From NCBI RefSeq assembly GCF_022867805.1, contig NZ_JALIFO010000001.1:434001-498000 (forward strand): a stretch of 64,000 bases of DNA, read 5' to 3'. The DNA is from Cuneatibacter sp. NSJ-177 (lineage in GTDB: Bacteria > Bacillota > Clostridia > Lachnospirales > Lachnospiraceae). The position numbers were made by a program, and so were the translations under genes. Positions 40,526 to 49,708 of the stretch are shown piece after piece; positions within the stretch are counted from its first letter, which is position 1, and the number at the start of each line of letters is the position of its first letter. The notes beneath the pieces are model-generated. The model ran no database searches. It had not been told where the DNA came from and worked only from the letters and a program-made list of their open reading frames with translations.

Positions 40526-40590
40526 GTTTTAAGAGGAATGACATCGCCTGAACAAGGCGGAGGACAAGCTTTCATAATAAGGAGGAAAAT

Positions 40591-41784
40591 ATGAAGAGCA
40601 AAAGATTTTTGGCATGGGGAATGGCGGTTTTGATGATGGCCGGTCTGACCGGCTGCGGCGGAAACACCGAGACAACAGCGGCATCGGGGAGCACGGCGGC
40701 GGCCCCGGTAACCACGGAGGCGGCGGAAGCCGGGTCAACCAAGGCGGAAACCACAGCAGCCGAAAAGACTACGGCTCCGTCCGGCGGCGCGGCTTCATCC
40801 GGTGCCGAAGCGCTCCCGGTGGACAGCGCGGCCTTTGAGGCGGCGGACGCCCCCTCTTTCCAGATCATCCTGGGACACGGGACGTCGGAAACCCAGCTGG
40901 GAGGCAAAAACTGCGCCGCTTTTGCCAAGGAGGTGGAAGCGCGCTCCAACGGCAAAATCACCTGTCAGGTCTACCCCAACGGCCAGCTGGGAAGCGACGC
41001 CGAAAATTACACCAGCACCCAGCAGGGAACCATTCAGATGAGCTGGATGGCCACAGGTTCTTATGTCAGCTACATACCGGAAGTGGGAATCCTTAGCATG
41101 CCGATGTACTTTGAGAGCGCGGACAAATGTTACGAACTGCTCTTAAGGGGGACTGCGTTCCGTGGTGCGCTGGATCAGGTGTTTCAGGACAATGGCCTGG
41201 TCTGCATTGGGATTTCCCCCACGGCATTCCGAACCATGACCAGCAGCAAAAAGATTGAAACCATGGAGGATTTCAAAGGAATCAATATCCGGACCACGGA
41301 CGACCAGTATCAGATGAAATTCTGGAACGATCTTGGCTGCAATGCCACGCCTTTGGCTTTCTCCGAGCTGTATCTCGCTCTCCAGCAGGGGCTGATGGAC
41401 GCGGAGGAAAATCCCCTCGACACAGTCGTGAACAACAATCTGGGCGAAGTGCAAAAGTATGTGGTGACGACAAACCATGTTCCGTTTATCTCCACCTTCA
41501 TGATGAACAAAGCGTTTTTCGATTCCATGCCGGCGGATTATCAAAATCTGGTCATCAATATTTTGGATGAGATCGCTGCAGACAATATGGCTCATTATGA
41601 TGAGATCAACGATTCCGCTTTGAATACGCTGATCAGCCAGAACGGCTGCGAGGTCTGCGAGCTAAGCGGTGATGTCCTGAAAGCCATGCGCGAGACCGGC
41701 GAGCCGATCTGGAAGAGCATGCAGGATGAATTGGGCGAGGAAATCTCATCGGCTTTTAACACTACCATGCAGGAGATTCAGTAG
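40591..41784 (+). CDS. TRAP transporter substrate-binding lipoprotein (DctP)
   Basis: 397 residues. The lipobox LTGCGG (Cys about 20) marks a lipoprotein, and a long low-complexity Ala/Thr/Glu/Ser linker (about 24-85) lifts the binding domain away from the membrane. The DctP fold shows ILGHGTSETQLGGK, GQLGSDAENYTSTQQGTIQM and FKGINIRTTDDQYQMKFW. The conserved arginine that binds a substrate carboxylate is probably in NIRTTDD. The ligand is likely a carboxylated sugar or similar acid, by gene context. Confidence 0.95.
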   Translation: MKSKRFLAWGMAVLMMAGLTGCGGNTETTAASGSTAAAPVTTEAAEAGSTKAETTAAEKTTAPSGGAASSGAEALPVDSAAFEAADAPSFQIILGHGTSETQLGGKNCAAFAKEVEARSNGKITCQVYPNGQLGSDAENYTSTQQGTIQMSWMATGSYVSYIPEVGILSMPMYFESADKCYELLLRGTAFRGALDQVFQDNGLVCIGISPTAFRTMTSSKKIETMEDFKGINIRTTDDQYQMKFWNDLGCNATPLAFSELYLALQQGLMDAEENPLDTVVNNNLGEVQKYVVTTNHVPFISTFMMNKAFFDSMPADYQNLVINILDEIAADNMAHYDEINDSALNTLISQNGCEVCELSGDVLKAMRETGEPIWKSMQDELGEEISSAFNTTMQEIQ

Positions 41785-41807
41785 GAACATAGATAGGAGG
41801 GTTTTTG

Positions 41808-42557
41808 ATGGCATTACGTTTACCCGGAAAAAAAGCGGTGATCGTCGGCGGGGCGTCGGATATGGCCCAGGCGGCGAACCGGATCTTTTTGGAGGAAGGG
41901 GCCGACCTGTTTCTGATTGATTTCAATGAAACGGCGTTAAGAGAGTTTAAGGAGAGCGAGCCGGAGTATGCCGGACGGATTCATCTATATCCGGCGGATG
42001 TGACGTCGCCGGAGCAGATAGAAAAAGCGTTTCAGACCGCAGAGGAGGTCATGGGACGGATCGATATCTTGGTCAACATCGCCGGCATTATCCGGCACCA
42101 TCCCATCACGGAGATGAGCTATGAGGATTGGAACGCGGTGCTGCGCGTAAATTTGACCGGCTATTTCCATACCTGCAAGAATGCGGTTCCCTATATGAAG
42201 GCGCAGAGATACGGGCGGATCGTCAATATCGCATCGATTGGAGGGAGAACCGGCCGTCCCGGCTGCGGCTGCAACTATTCCGCCTCCAAGGCCGGAGTGG
42301 TTGGCCTGACCCAGGCGCTGGCGAAGGAACTGGCGCCCTGGTCCATCACGGTCAACGCCGTGGCGCCCGGCCCGCTGAAGGGAAAGATGTTTTATTCCAT
42401 GACTAAGGAACAGCAGGAAAAGCTGGAGGAGGGGATTCCTCTCGGCGAATTGGGGGATATGGACCAGATTGCCTACGCTATTTTGTTTCTGGCCTCAGAT
42501 GAAGCCTCCTACGCCACGGGGGAAGTGTTTGATATCAACGGTGGGCTGTATATTTAA
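41808..42557 (+). CDS. SDR dehydrogenase (sugar-acid type)
   Basis: 249 residues. Cofactor motif GGASDMAQA (variant of TGxxxGxG), VNIAGII (in place of NNAG), catalytic Ser in IASIGG, and NYSASKAG with Tyr and Lys. The C-terminal VNAVAPGPLKGKMF and DINGGLYI are typical. AGGAGGG supports ATG 41808. It probably oxidises a hydroxyl on the TRAP substrate; gluconate 5-dehydrogenase-like enzymes are near relatives. Confidence 0.88.
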   Translation: MALRLPGKKAVIVGGASDMAQAANRIFLEEGADLFLIDFNETALREFKESEPEYAGRIHLYPADVTSPEQIEKAFQTAEEVMGRIDILVNIAGIIRHHPITEMSYEDWNAVLRVNLTGYFHTCKNAVPYMKAQRYGRIVNIASIGGRTGRPGCGCNYSASKAGVVGLTQALAKELAPWSITVNAVAPGPLKGKMFYSMTKEQQEKLEEGIPLGELGDMDQIAYAILFLASDEASYATGEVFDINGGLYI

Positions 42558-42574
42558 AAAATCGGGAGGCTGTG

Positions 42575-43762
42575 ATGAAACAAAAGGAACTCTGCGTGGC
42601 GGTGATCGGAACCGGCTATGCCGGACGGCTCCACAGTGAGGCGTACCGGAAGGTCGGCGGGATCCAGGTACGGCTGAAAACCGTGGTGGATATCGATCTT
42701 CCAAAGGCCAGCGCCTTTCAGGCGAGGTACGGCTATGAGAAGGTGGAGGCGGATTTTGAAACGGTCCTGGGGGATCCGGAGATCGATGTGATCGACATCT
42801 GCACGCCCCCCTTCCTCCACACCGGCATGATCGTAAAAGCTCTGGAAGCGGGAAAACATGTGATCTGTGAAAAGCCGCTGAACGGATATTTCGGAAATCC
42901 GGGGGATCCGGAGCCCATCGGAAAGAACGTGTCCAAACGGGATATGGCCCGTCACGTCCAAAGGGAGATGGAAAGGATCCGCTCCGTTTTAAAACGGTCG
43001 GAAAAGAAGTTCTGTTATGCGGAAAACTATGTCTATGCCGCTGCCATTCAGAAAGCGGCGGAGCTGATTTCCCACAAAAAAAGCCGGATTCTATTTATGA
43101 AAGGGGAGGAGAGTCTAAAAGGCTCCATCTCCCAGGAAGCCGGAAAATGGAGCCAGATCGGCGGCGGCGCCTTGATCCGGGCGGGCTGCCATCCTCTTTC
43201 CAGCATGCTGGTTTTGAAGATGACGGAGGCCAAAGCAAGAGGAGAGAAATTTGCGGTAAAAAGCGTGCAGGCGGATATGGGACAGGTGCTTCCTTCCCTG
43301 AATCCGGAGGAGCGGATATATTTAAAGGCGAAGCCGGACGATGTGGAGGACTTCGCCAATGTGACCGTAACTTTTGCGGACGGGACCAAAGCCGTGGCGA
43401 TGGCTTCGGACTTATATATGGCGGGTACCAGAGGCTATGCAGAAATCTATTGCCATGACGCCGCATATCTCTGCAAGATTTCTCCGGGCCGGATCCTGGA
43501 CAGCTATTTCCTCGACGAAGCCGGGTTGGAAGACGTCTCCTTGTCCGAGATGTGTCCTTCCAAACTGGGATGGAATCCGTCCTGGATTGCTGACGATGTC
43601 ATCCGGGGATATCTGGGAGAGATACAGGATTTTGCGGAAGCGATTACGGAAGACCGGGAGCCGTTTTGTAATTTTGAAGTGGCTTATCAGACCATGCGGG
43701 TGCTCTATGCGGCGTATGAGTCGGCGGAATCCGGACGTTTGGTGGAGTTGAAAGGAGAGTAA
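42575..43762 (+). CDS. Gfo/Idh/MocA-family oxidoreductase
   Basis: 395 residues. NAD(P)-binding N-terminal domain with AVIGTGYAGRLHSEAY and the family signature VICEKPL (about 105). The C-terminal beta-sheet domain has GGGALIRAGCHPLSSMLV, whose histidine is in the usual catalytic place. Oxidises or epimerises sugars and inositols. An insertion between EKPL and the KFCYAENY block (GYFGNPGDPEPIGKN) is longer than usual. GTG 42572 is an alternative start. Confidence 0.9.
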   Translation: MKQKELCVAVIGTGYAGRLHSEAYRKVGGIQVRLKTVVDIDLPKASAFQARYGYEKVEADFETVLGDPEIDVIDICTPPFLHTGMIVKALEAGKHVICEKPLNGYFGNPGDPEPIGKNVSKRDMARHVQREMERIRSVLKRSEKKFCYAENYVYAAAIQKAAELISHKKSRILFMKGEESLKGSISQEAGKWSQIGGGALIRAGCHPLSSMLVLKMTEAKARGEKFAVKSVQADMGQVLPSLNPEERIYLKAKPDDVEDFANVTVTFADGTKAVAMASDLYMAGTRGYAEIYCHDAAYLCKISPGRILDSYFLDEAGLEDVSLSEMCPSKLGWNPSWIADDVIRGYLGEIQDFAEAITEDREPFCNFEVAYQTMRVLYAAYESAESGRLVELKGE

Positions 43763-43766
43763 AACG

Positions 43767-44600
43767 ATGGCGAGAAAATATTCAATGGCCCATCTGGGGT
43801 GTCTGTCTTGGACTCCGGCGGAGATGATCTACTGTGCCAAAGCCATTGGCTACGACTATGTCAGTATCCGGATTTTGCCGATGGGAGTGGAAGCGGAGTT
43901 CGATTATGACTTTACCAGGCATCCGGAGCTCCTCCGGCTGACCAGGCAGTCCATGGAGGAAACCGGCGTGGGAATCCATGACATTGAGCTGGCGAAGATT
44001 CACGACCACTCGGATGTCCCCTCCTTTGAAGCCTCCTTTGAGGCGGCGGCTGATCTGGGGGCAAAAGCCGTGATCAGCAGTATCTGGACCGAAGACCGGG
44101 AGCGGTATCTGGAACAGTTTGCCCAGGTCTGCGATCTGGCGGCACAGTATGGGCTTCGGGTCGGGTTGGAATTCGTAACCTGGGCCACAATCTGGAATTT
44201 AAAACAGGCGAGAGAAGTTCTGGAGTTGGTCAACCGGCCCAATGCCGGTCTGATGATCGATACGCTCCATGCCCACCGGTCGCGGGTGTCCTTAAAAGAG
44301 TTGGAAGAATGCCCCAAGGAATGGTTTGATTTTGCCCACGTCTGCGGCGGACCGGTGGAAATCCCGGACCGCACGGATCTGGAAAACCTGATTTATTACG
44401 GCAGGGAAGACCGGTTTTACCTGACGGACCCGGAAAATGGAGTGGACGCGGCGGGGATGATCCGAAGGATGCGGGAGGACACCGTGCTTTCCCTGGAACT
44501 GCCAAACACGAAACACGCGCGGGAATGGGGGATTTTTGAACACGAAAGAAGGGTTCTTCAGACAACAAAAGAGTATCTGAAAAAAGCCGGTTTGGACTAA
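43767..44600 (+). CDS. Sugar phosphate isomerase/epimerase (TIM barrel)
   Basis: 277 residues of the xylose-isomerase-like TIM barrel. Metal-binding positions are seen in GLRVGLEFVTW (Glu about 133), AGLMIDTLHAHRS (Asp, His about 160) and LSLELPNTKHAREWG (Glu near the end). It acts with the two dehydrogenases just upstream. A terminator follows directly, closing the operon. Confidence 0.9.
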   Translation: MARKYSMAHLGCLSWTPAEMIYCAKAIGYDYVSIRILPMGVEAEFDYDFTRHPELLRLTRQSMEETGVGIHDIELAKIHDHSDVPSFEASFEAAADLGAKAVISSIWTEDRERYLEQFAQVCDLAAQYGLRVGLEFVTWATIWNLKQAREVLELVNRPNAGLMIDTLHAHRSRVSLKELEECPKEWFDFAHVCGGPVEIPDRTDLENLIYYGREDRFYLTDPENGVDAAGMIRRMREDTVLSLELPNTKHAREWGIFEHERRVLQTTKEYLKKAGLD

Positions 44601-44612
44601 AACTAAGCGGCG

Positions 44613-44646
44613 CGGCGGTGTGGAAACTTCCATACCGCCGTTTTTT
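44613..44646 (+). terminator. Terminator of the TRAP/sugar-acid operon
   Basis: CGGCGGTGTGG (44613-44623) pairs with CCATACCGCCG (44630-44640) and is followed by six Ts. Confidence 0.9.
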
Positions 44647-44726
44647 CAGTGGAAAATTCCTCCGGAATTACCGATCGAAAAAACGCTCCCCTAAGAAAGC
44701 GCAGGGCAAAAGAAATATTCGTCCTC

Positions 44727-44755
44727 TTGAAACCGCTTCCTTCCTATGTTACACT
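44727..44755 (+). promoter_or_regulatory. Promoter of the BceRS-like pair
   Basis: TTGAAA (44727-44732), a 17-base spacer and TACACT (44750-44755). Confidence 0.7.
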
Positions 44756-44780
44756 GAAAGCCAGAAAAAAGGAGGCCGAT

Positions 44781-45452
44781 ATGTACAAGATTTTTTTGGT
44801 GGAGGACGACGAAGTCATTGCCTCCGCGATCCAAAAACAGCTGTCATCCTGGGGATTTGAGTGCCGGACGGCGGCGGATTTTCAAAATGTGCTCTCCGAG
44901 TTTGCCGCCTATGCCCCTCATCTGGTGATTCTGGATATCATGCTCCCGTTTTTTAACGGCTATCACTGGTGTACGGAGATCCGGAAGATATCCCAGGTTC
45001 CCATTTTGTTTCTCTCCTCTGCCTCGGACAATATGAATCTGGTCATGGCCGTCAACATGGGCGGCGATGATTTCCTGGCGAAGCCTTTTGATCGGGAGGT
45101 TTTGACCGCGAAAGTCCAGGCGCTTTTGCGGCGGGCATACGATTTCGGCACGCCTTCCAATCTTCTGGAACACAGAGGCGCGATTCTGAATCTGAACGAT
45201 GCGACGCTGACCTATCAGGGCGAGACCATAGCCCTGACCAGAAATGATTTTAAAATTTTGCAGATGCTCTTGGAAAACAAGGGGCGGACAGTCAGCCGGG
45301 ACAAGCTGATGACCAGGCTGTGGGAGACCGACAGCTATGTGGATGAGAACACGCTGACGGTCAATATTACCCGGCTGCGCCGGAAGCTGGAAGCCGCCGG
45401 GCTGACGGATTTCATCGTGACGAAAAAAGGAATGGGGTATTTGATCGAATGA
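44781..45452 (+). CDS. Response regulator, BceR-like
   Basis: 223 residues: receiver domain (VEDDEV, phospho-acceptor Asp in LVILDIMLPFFNGYHWC, Lys in DDFLAKPF) and a winged-helix domain (LENKGRTVSRDKLMTRLWE and NTLTVNITRLRRKLE). The HWCTEIRKISQVPILFLSS stretch is typical of regulators paired with intramembrane-sensing kinases. GGAGG supports ATG 44781. The stop overlaps the kinase by ATGA. Confidence 0.93.
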   Translation: MYKIFLVEDDEVIASAIQKQLSSWGFECRTAADFQNVLSEFAAYAPHLVILDIMLPFFNGYHWCTEIRKISQVPILFLSSASDNMNLVMAVNMGGDDFLAKPFDREVLTAKVQALLRRAYDFGTPSNLLEHRGAILNLNDATLTYQGETIALTRNDFKILQMLLENKGRTVSRDKLMTRLWETDSYVDENTLTVNITRLRRKLEAAGLTDFIVTKKGMGYLIE

Positions 45453-46462
45453 ACAGGAAACGAAAGGAGAGCGGCGCTCCAATCGCCAGCTATGTCAGAA
45501 GACACCGGGTTGGTTTTCTTGCCTTCCTTTTATTTGCCTTGATTTTCAGCGTCGTGCTGTCGCTCTACCAGCTGCCGGTGGAGGCGGTGTTCTACGCCTC
45601 TTTGCTCTGCCTGGTGGCCGGAGTGCTGATTTTTGGCGTGGATTATCTTCACTATTGGAAAACGCATCAGTTTCTCGTGGAGCTGCGGCATCGGATTACC
45701 CTGGGACTTACCGACTTGCCGGAACCTGGGGATCTGTTGGAAGCAGACTACCAGGCGCTTCTGTCCATCGACCACGAAGATAAAATTCGTCTGATTTCCG
45801 AGGCGGATAAATCAAAAAGCGATATGCTGGAATACTATACGATGTGGGCGCACCAGATTAAAACGCCGATCTCAGCGATGCGCCTCTTGCTTTCCGAGGA
45901 GGACGGGAAAGAGTACGGCGAACTTTCCAGCGAGCTGTTTTCCATTGAGCAGTATGTGGAGATGGTGCTGTCTTATCTTCGCCTGGACAGCGAGAGCAGC
46001 GATCTGGTCGTCAGATGGCAGCCGTTAGATGCCATTGTGCGTCAGGCGGTGCGGAAGTTTGCGGCCCAGTTTGTCCGGAGAAAAGTGGCTCTGGCATACA
46101 CAGGCGTCGAAACCATGGTGCTGACCGATGAAAAATGGCTGCTTTTTGTCGTGGAACAAGTTCTTTCCAATGCCTTAAAATACACGCCGAAAGGAACCAT
46201 TTCCATCTATCTGGAGCCGGAACAGACTTTGGTCATCGAGGATACCGGCATTGGAATCGCGGCGGAAGATCTCCCCCGGATTTTCGAGAAAGGCTTTACC
46301 GGCTACAATGGCCGCACGGATAAGAAATCCACAGGAATCGGCCTTTATCTCAGCCGGAGGATTCTGACAAAATTGTCCCATACCATTGTGATTGAATCCG
46401 AGCCGGGGAAGGGGACGCGGGTGAAAATCGGCCTCGCATCCGCCGAACTGGAAGTAGAATAA
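45449..46462 (+). CDS. Intramembrane-sensing histidine kinase, BceS-like
   Basis: 337 residues. Two close membrane helices (about 19-38 and 42-62) with almost no outside loop, as in BceS kinases that read the state of an ABC transporter. The phospho-acceptor His is in MWAHQIKTPISAMRL (about 135). ATPase boxes are EQVLSNALKYTPKG and DTGIGIAAEDLPRIFEKGF. Coupled by ATGA to the regulator. Confidence 0.93.
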   Translation: MNRKRKESGAPIASYVRRHRVGFLAFLLFALIFSVVLSLYQLPVEAVFYASLLCLVAGVLIFGVDYLHYWKTHQFLVELRHRITLGLTDLPEPGDLLEADYQALLSIDHEDKIRLISEADKSKSDMLEYYTMWAHQIKTPISAMRLLLSEEDGKEYGELSSELFSIEQYVEMVLSYLRLDSESSDLVVRWQPLDAIVRQAVRKFAAQFVRRKVALAYTGVETMVLTDEKWLLFVVEQVLSNALKYTPKGTISIYLEPEQTLVIEDTGIGIAAEDLPRIFEKGFTGYNGRTDKKSTGIGLYLSRRILTKLSHTIVIESEPGKGTRVKIGLASAELEVE

Positions 46463-46508
46463 ACGGCCGGACTAGCGGCTTTTATCAAAATAACAGGATC
46501 CTTACCGG

Positions 46509-46537
46509 ATTGTAAGATTGCACCGGGGAAATGTAAG
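46509..46537. promoter_or_regulatory. Direct-repeat operator for the BceR-like regulator
   Basis: ATTGTAAG (46509-46516) and AATGTAAG (46530-46537) repeat with a 21-base period, two helix turns, as expected for an OmpR-type dimer. A TACACT -10 box lies at 46570-46575 with a poor -35 box, which suits an activated promoter. Confidence 0.55.
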
Positions 46538-46602
46538 CCGAATCCATGGCAGCCATTTCCCCTTTTTGATACACTGTAGAGGAACAAAAGGAGGTCATTT
46601 TC

Positions 46603-47370
46603 ATGGCGATGTTAGAAGTCAATAATTTGAAGAAAGTTTACACGACTCGTTTTGGCGGCACTCGCGTGCAGGCTCTTTCCAATGTTTCTTTCTCCGTGGA
46701 GCGGGGAGAATATGTGGCGATCATGGGGGAATCCGGTTCCGGTAAGACGACCCTGTTAAATATCCTTGCTTCCCTCGACAAACCGACCAGCGGAGAAGTG
46801 CTCTTAAACGGAAGGAGCATTGTCTCTTTGAAGGAGGCGGAGATCTCCGCGTTCCGGCGCGATAACCTGGGATTTGTTTTCCAGGATTTTAATCTGCTGG
46901 ATACCTTCTCCATCAAGGACAATATTTTTCTCCCCTTAGTCCTCTCCGGCAAATCCTATCCGGAGATGGCAAAACGCTTGGCGCCCATTGCAAAGAAGCT
47001 GGGGATCGAGGAGATTTTGGAGAAATACCCTTATGAAGTCTCCGGCGGGCAGAAACAGCGGACCGCAGTGGCGCGGGCGCTGATCACGGAGCCGCAGCTG
47101 GTGCTGGCCGACGAGCCCACCGGCGCTCTGGACTCGCGGGCCTCCGACAGCCTGCTGCGCCTCTTCGGCCAGATCAATGAGGAAGGCCAGACGATCTTGA
47201 TGGTCACCCACAGCACCAAAGCGGCCAGCCATGCAAAACGCGTGCTGTTCATCAAAGACGGGGAGGTGTTCCATCAGATCTACCGGGGCGGTCAGACTGC
47301 CGAGGCCATGTATCAGAAAATTTCCGATGCCTTGACTATGATGGCGACAGGCGGTGAGCGGGATGCGTAG
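46603..47370 (+). CDS. ABC transporter ATPase, BceA-like
   Basis: 255 residues. Walker A GESGSGKTT (about 44-52), Q-loop FVFQDFNLLD, signature SGGQKQR and Walker B LVLADEPTGALD. It belongs to the MacB/LolD-like group that works with a single large FtsX permease to free target lipids from peptide antibiotics such as bacitracin. AGGAGG lies before the start. Overlaps the permease gene by eight bases. Confidence 0.95.
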   Translation: MAMLEVNNLKKVYTTRFGGTRVQALSNVSFSVERGEYVAIMGESGSGKTTLLNILASLDKPTSGEVLLNGRSIVSLKEAEISAFRRDNLGFVFQDFNLLDTFSIKDNIFLPLVLSGKSYPEMAKRLAPIAKKLGIEEILEKYPYEVSGGQKQRTAVARALITEPQLVLADEPTGALDSRASDSLLRLFGQINEEGQTILMVTHSTKAASHAKRVLFIKDGEVFHQIYRGGQTAEAMYQKISDALTMMATGGERDA

Positions 47371-49345
47371 AGGCTTTTATTTCAAGCTGGCCCTATCCAA
47401 CATCCGGAAAAACGCCCAGACTTACGTGCCGTATCTCCTGACCGGCATTGCCTCGGTGATGATGTACTATATCATTTGTTCGCTGTCAAAAAACGAGGAT
47501 TTCATGAACATGAAGGGCGGGGCCCAGATGAACTGGATCCTGCAAACCGGAACCGTGGTGGTGGGATTTTTCGCCTTCATCTTCCTGTTCTATACCAACA
47601 GTTTTTTGATTAAGCGGAGAAAAAAGGAGTTGGGCCTCTACAACATCCTGGGCATGGAAAAGCGGCATATTTTTAAAGTGCTGACCTATGAGACTTTGAT
47701 GATCGCTGCTGCGGCCATTACCCTTGGAATTGTGGGCGGCCTGTTGTTCAGCAAGCTGGTGTTTCTCGGTATGCTGCGAATTTTAAGCCTTCAGGCGACC
47801 TTCGGCTTTCCGGTCTCGCTGCCTTCGGTCAGAAACACGGCAATTCTGTTTGCGGTGATTTATACCTGTACGCTGCTCAGCAACCTGCGGCAGATTCATC
47901 TGTCGAAGCCGGTGGAGCTGCTGAGGGGCGGCCGGGTCGGAGAGCGGGAGCCGAAGGCCAGGTTTCTGGTCACCATCTTGGGGCTTTTAAGCCTGGGCGG
48001 CGGCTATTGGATCGCTGTGACCACGGAAAATCCGATGACAATGATTATGCTGTTTTTTGTGGCTGTCATCCTGGTTATGATCGGGACCTATTGTCTCTTT
48101 ACATCGGGGAGCATTGCCGTGCTGAAAGGGCTGCGGAAGAAGAAAACGTATTATTACAAAACCCAGCATTTTATCTCCGTCTCCGGCATGATGTACCGGA
48201 TGAAACAGAACGCCGTGGGCCTTGCCAATATCTGCATTCTTTCCACAGCTGTGCTGGTGATGATCTCCTCGACGGTCAGTCTTTTTATCGGCATCGAGGA
48301 TAATGTGGAGCGGCGTTACCCCCGTGATATCATGCTCAACGCCTATGAGAAAAATAATAACGATTGGGACGCGGTAGAAGCCACCATAGACCGGGAACTG
48401 GCGAAGCTGGGGCGGAGTAAGTCCAATGAGTTTCATTACGATTATCTGAGCATGGGGGCAAGAATCAAGGAGAATGAAGCGAGTCTTGATTTGGATCAGG
48501 ATGATACCCTGGATGATGTATGGAATTTGTATTTTATCACTCCGGACAGCTTAAAAGAGTTGACTGGAGATACGGTTTCCCTGGGGGAGAATGAGGTGAT
48601 CTTGTACACCGGAAACGGCAGATACGCCCCGGATACGCTGAAGCTGCTTTCCAGAGAGTTTCAGGTTCGCGAAAAGCGGGAGGAGGTGCTTCCAAGCGAT
48701 GGGGACGGCGGAGGTATTTTCAAGAGCCTTTTCGTGGTGATTTCGGACCGGGAAACCATGGATTCCCTCTATGAGGAGCAACAAGCTTCCGGCACGGAAT
48801 ATACTTCCGAGATCCGCATTTGCCACGGAGTTGATATAGACGGGACGTCGGAAGAAAAGCTTCAGGCCGGAGAAAATGTATCGAAAGCCTTGAAGGATCA
48901 GGGATTTTCCGGATACACGGATATCAGAGAACAGAACCGGATCAATTATCTCAGCTTATACGGAGGTCTGTTTTTCCTGGGGATCTTCCTTGGCACCCTG
49001 TTCCTTTTGGCCACGGTTTTGATTATTTATTATAAACAGGTGTCCGAAGGATACGAGGATAAAGAACGGTTTGAGATCATGCAGAAGGTGGGGCTCAGCC
49101 GCCGGGAGGTAAAACGGACCATACACAGTCAGATTTTAACCGTGTTTTTCCTGCCTCTTTTGACAGCCGGAATCCATATTGCTTTCGCATTTCCCGCGGT
49201 CAAACGGATTTTGCTTGCGATCGGACTGGCGAATCAGACGCTGTTGGTCTTATGTACGCTGGGGTCATTCCTGGTATTTGCCGTGTTTTATATTGGAATT
49301 TACAGCTTGACCGCGCGGGTTTATGACAGAATCGTGCGGAGCTAG
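47363..49345 (+). CDS. ABC transporter permease, BceB-like (FtsX family)
   Basis: About 660 residues with ten membrane helices and a large outside domain (about 305-520) between helices 7 and 8, the BceB layout. KLALSNIRKNAQTYVPYLL at the start and LLSNLRQIHLSKPVELL are characteristic, as is YEDKERFEIMQKVGLSRREV. With BceA it forms the resistance pump and probably the sensor for the kinase. ATG 47363 is used; GTG 47354 is an alternative start. Confidence 0.94.
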   Translation: MRRGFYFKLALSNIRKNAQTYVPYLLTGIASVMMYYIICSLSKNEDFMNMKGGAQMNWILQTGTVVVGFFAFIFLFYTNSFLIKRRKKELGLYNILGMEKRHIFKVLTYETLMIAAAAITLGIVGGLLFSKLVFLGMLRILSLQATFGFPVSLPSVRNTAILFAVIYTCTLLSNLRQIHLSKPVELLRGGRVGEREPKARFLVTILGLLSLGGGYWIAVTTENPMTMIMLFFVAVILVMIGTYCLFTSGSIAVLKGLRKKKTYYYKTQHFISVSGMMYRMKQNAVGLANICILSTAVLVMISSTVSLFIGIEDNVERRYPRDIMLNAYEKNNNDWDAVEATIDRELAKLGRSKSNEFHYDYLSMGARIKENEASLDLDQDDTLDDVWNLYFITPDSLKELTGDTVSLGENEVILYTGNGRYAPDTLKLLSREFQVREKREEVLPSDGDGGGIFKSLFVVISDRETMDSLYEEQQASGTEYTSEIRICHGVDIDGTSEEKLQAGENVSKALKDQGFSGYTDIREQNRINYLSLYGGLFFLGIFLGTLFLLATVLIIYYKQVSEGYEDKERFEIMQKVGLSRREVKRTIHSQILTVFFLPLLTAGIHIAFAFPAVKRILLAIGLANQTLLVLCTLGSFLVFAVFYIGIYSLTARVYDRIVRS

Positions 49346-49469
49346 CGTTCGGGCGAGGCGTGTTTCATGGGCGAAACATGGGGCGGACGGCAGGATGGAA
49401 CTGGTTTCTGTTGCCGGGACAAAGTGAAAATGAGATTCCGGCAGAATTTATGGAAAGGATGGTATGCAG

Positions 49470-49571
49470 ATGAAAAAGAGAAATGGCGGCTGCGGCAGCA
49501 TTGTAATTGGATTTTTGGCCTTGATTGCAATTTTTGTATTCTGGCTGGGAAGACCGCCGAAGAAAAGCTGA
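49470..49571 (+). CDS. 33-residue single-helix membrane peptide
   Basis: MKKRNGGCGS, then a hydrophobic helix IVIGFLALIAIFVFWLG and a basic tail RPPKKS. GGAAAGGAT is nearby upstream; ATG 49464 would add two residues. A perfect hairpin follows. The positive-inside ends, clean helix and ribosome site argue for a real small protein. It sits just after BceAB, so a role with that system is possible but unproven. Confidence 0.55.
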   Translation: MKKRNGGCGSIVIGFLALIAIFVFWLGRPPKKS

Positions 49572-49575
49572 TGAA

Positions 49576-49608
49576 GAATGGGCGTTCCGTCTAACGGAAC
49601 GCCCATTC
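49576..49608 (+). terminator. Long perfect hairpin after the small membrane peptide
   Basis: GAATGGGCGTTCCGT (49576-49590) and ACGGAACGCCCATTC (49594-49608) form a perfect 15-bp stem with a 3-base loop; the T-run after it is short. Confidence 0.7.
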
Positions 49609-49628
49609 CGCTTTATGGGATGCGCCGG

Positions 49629-49656
49629 TTGTGATTTGCGATAGGGAAACTATAAT
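49629..49656 (+). promoter_or_regulatory. Promoter of the FIST/aldehyde dehydrogenase unit
   Basis: TTGTGA (49629-49634), a 16-base spacer and a consensus TATAAT (49651-49656). Confidence 0.7.
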
Positions 49657-49708
49657 TAGATATAGGAAGACGATATGAATTCGCAACAAAAATTAAGGAG
49701 GAGATATC

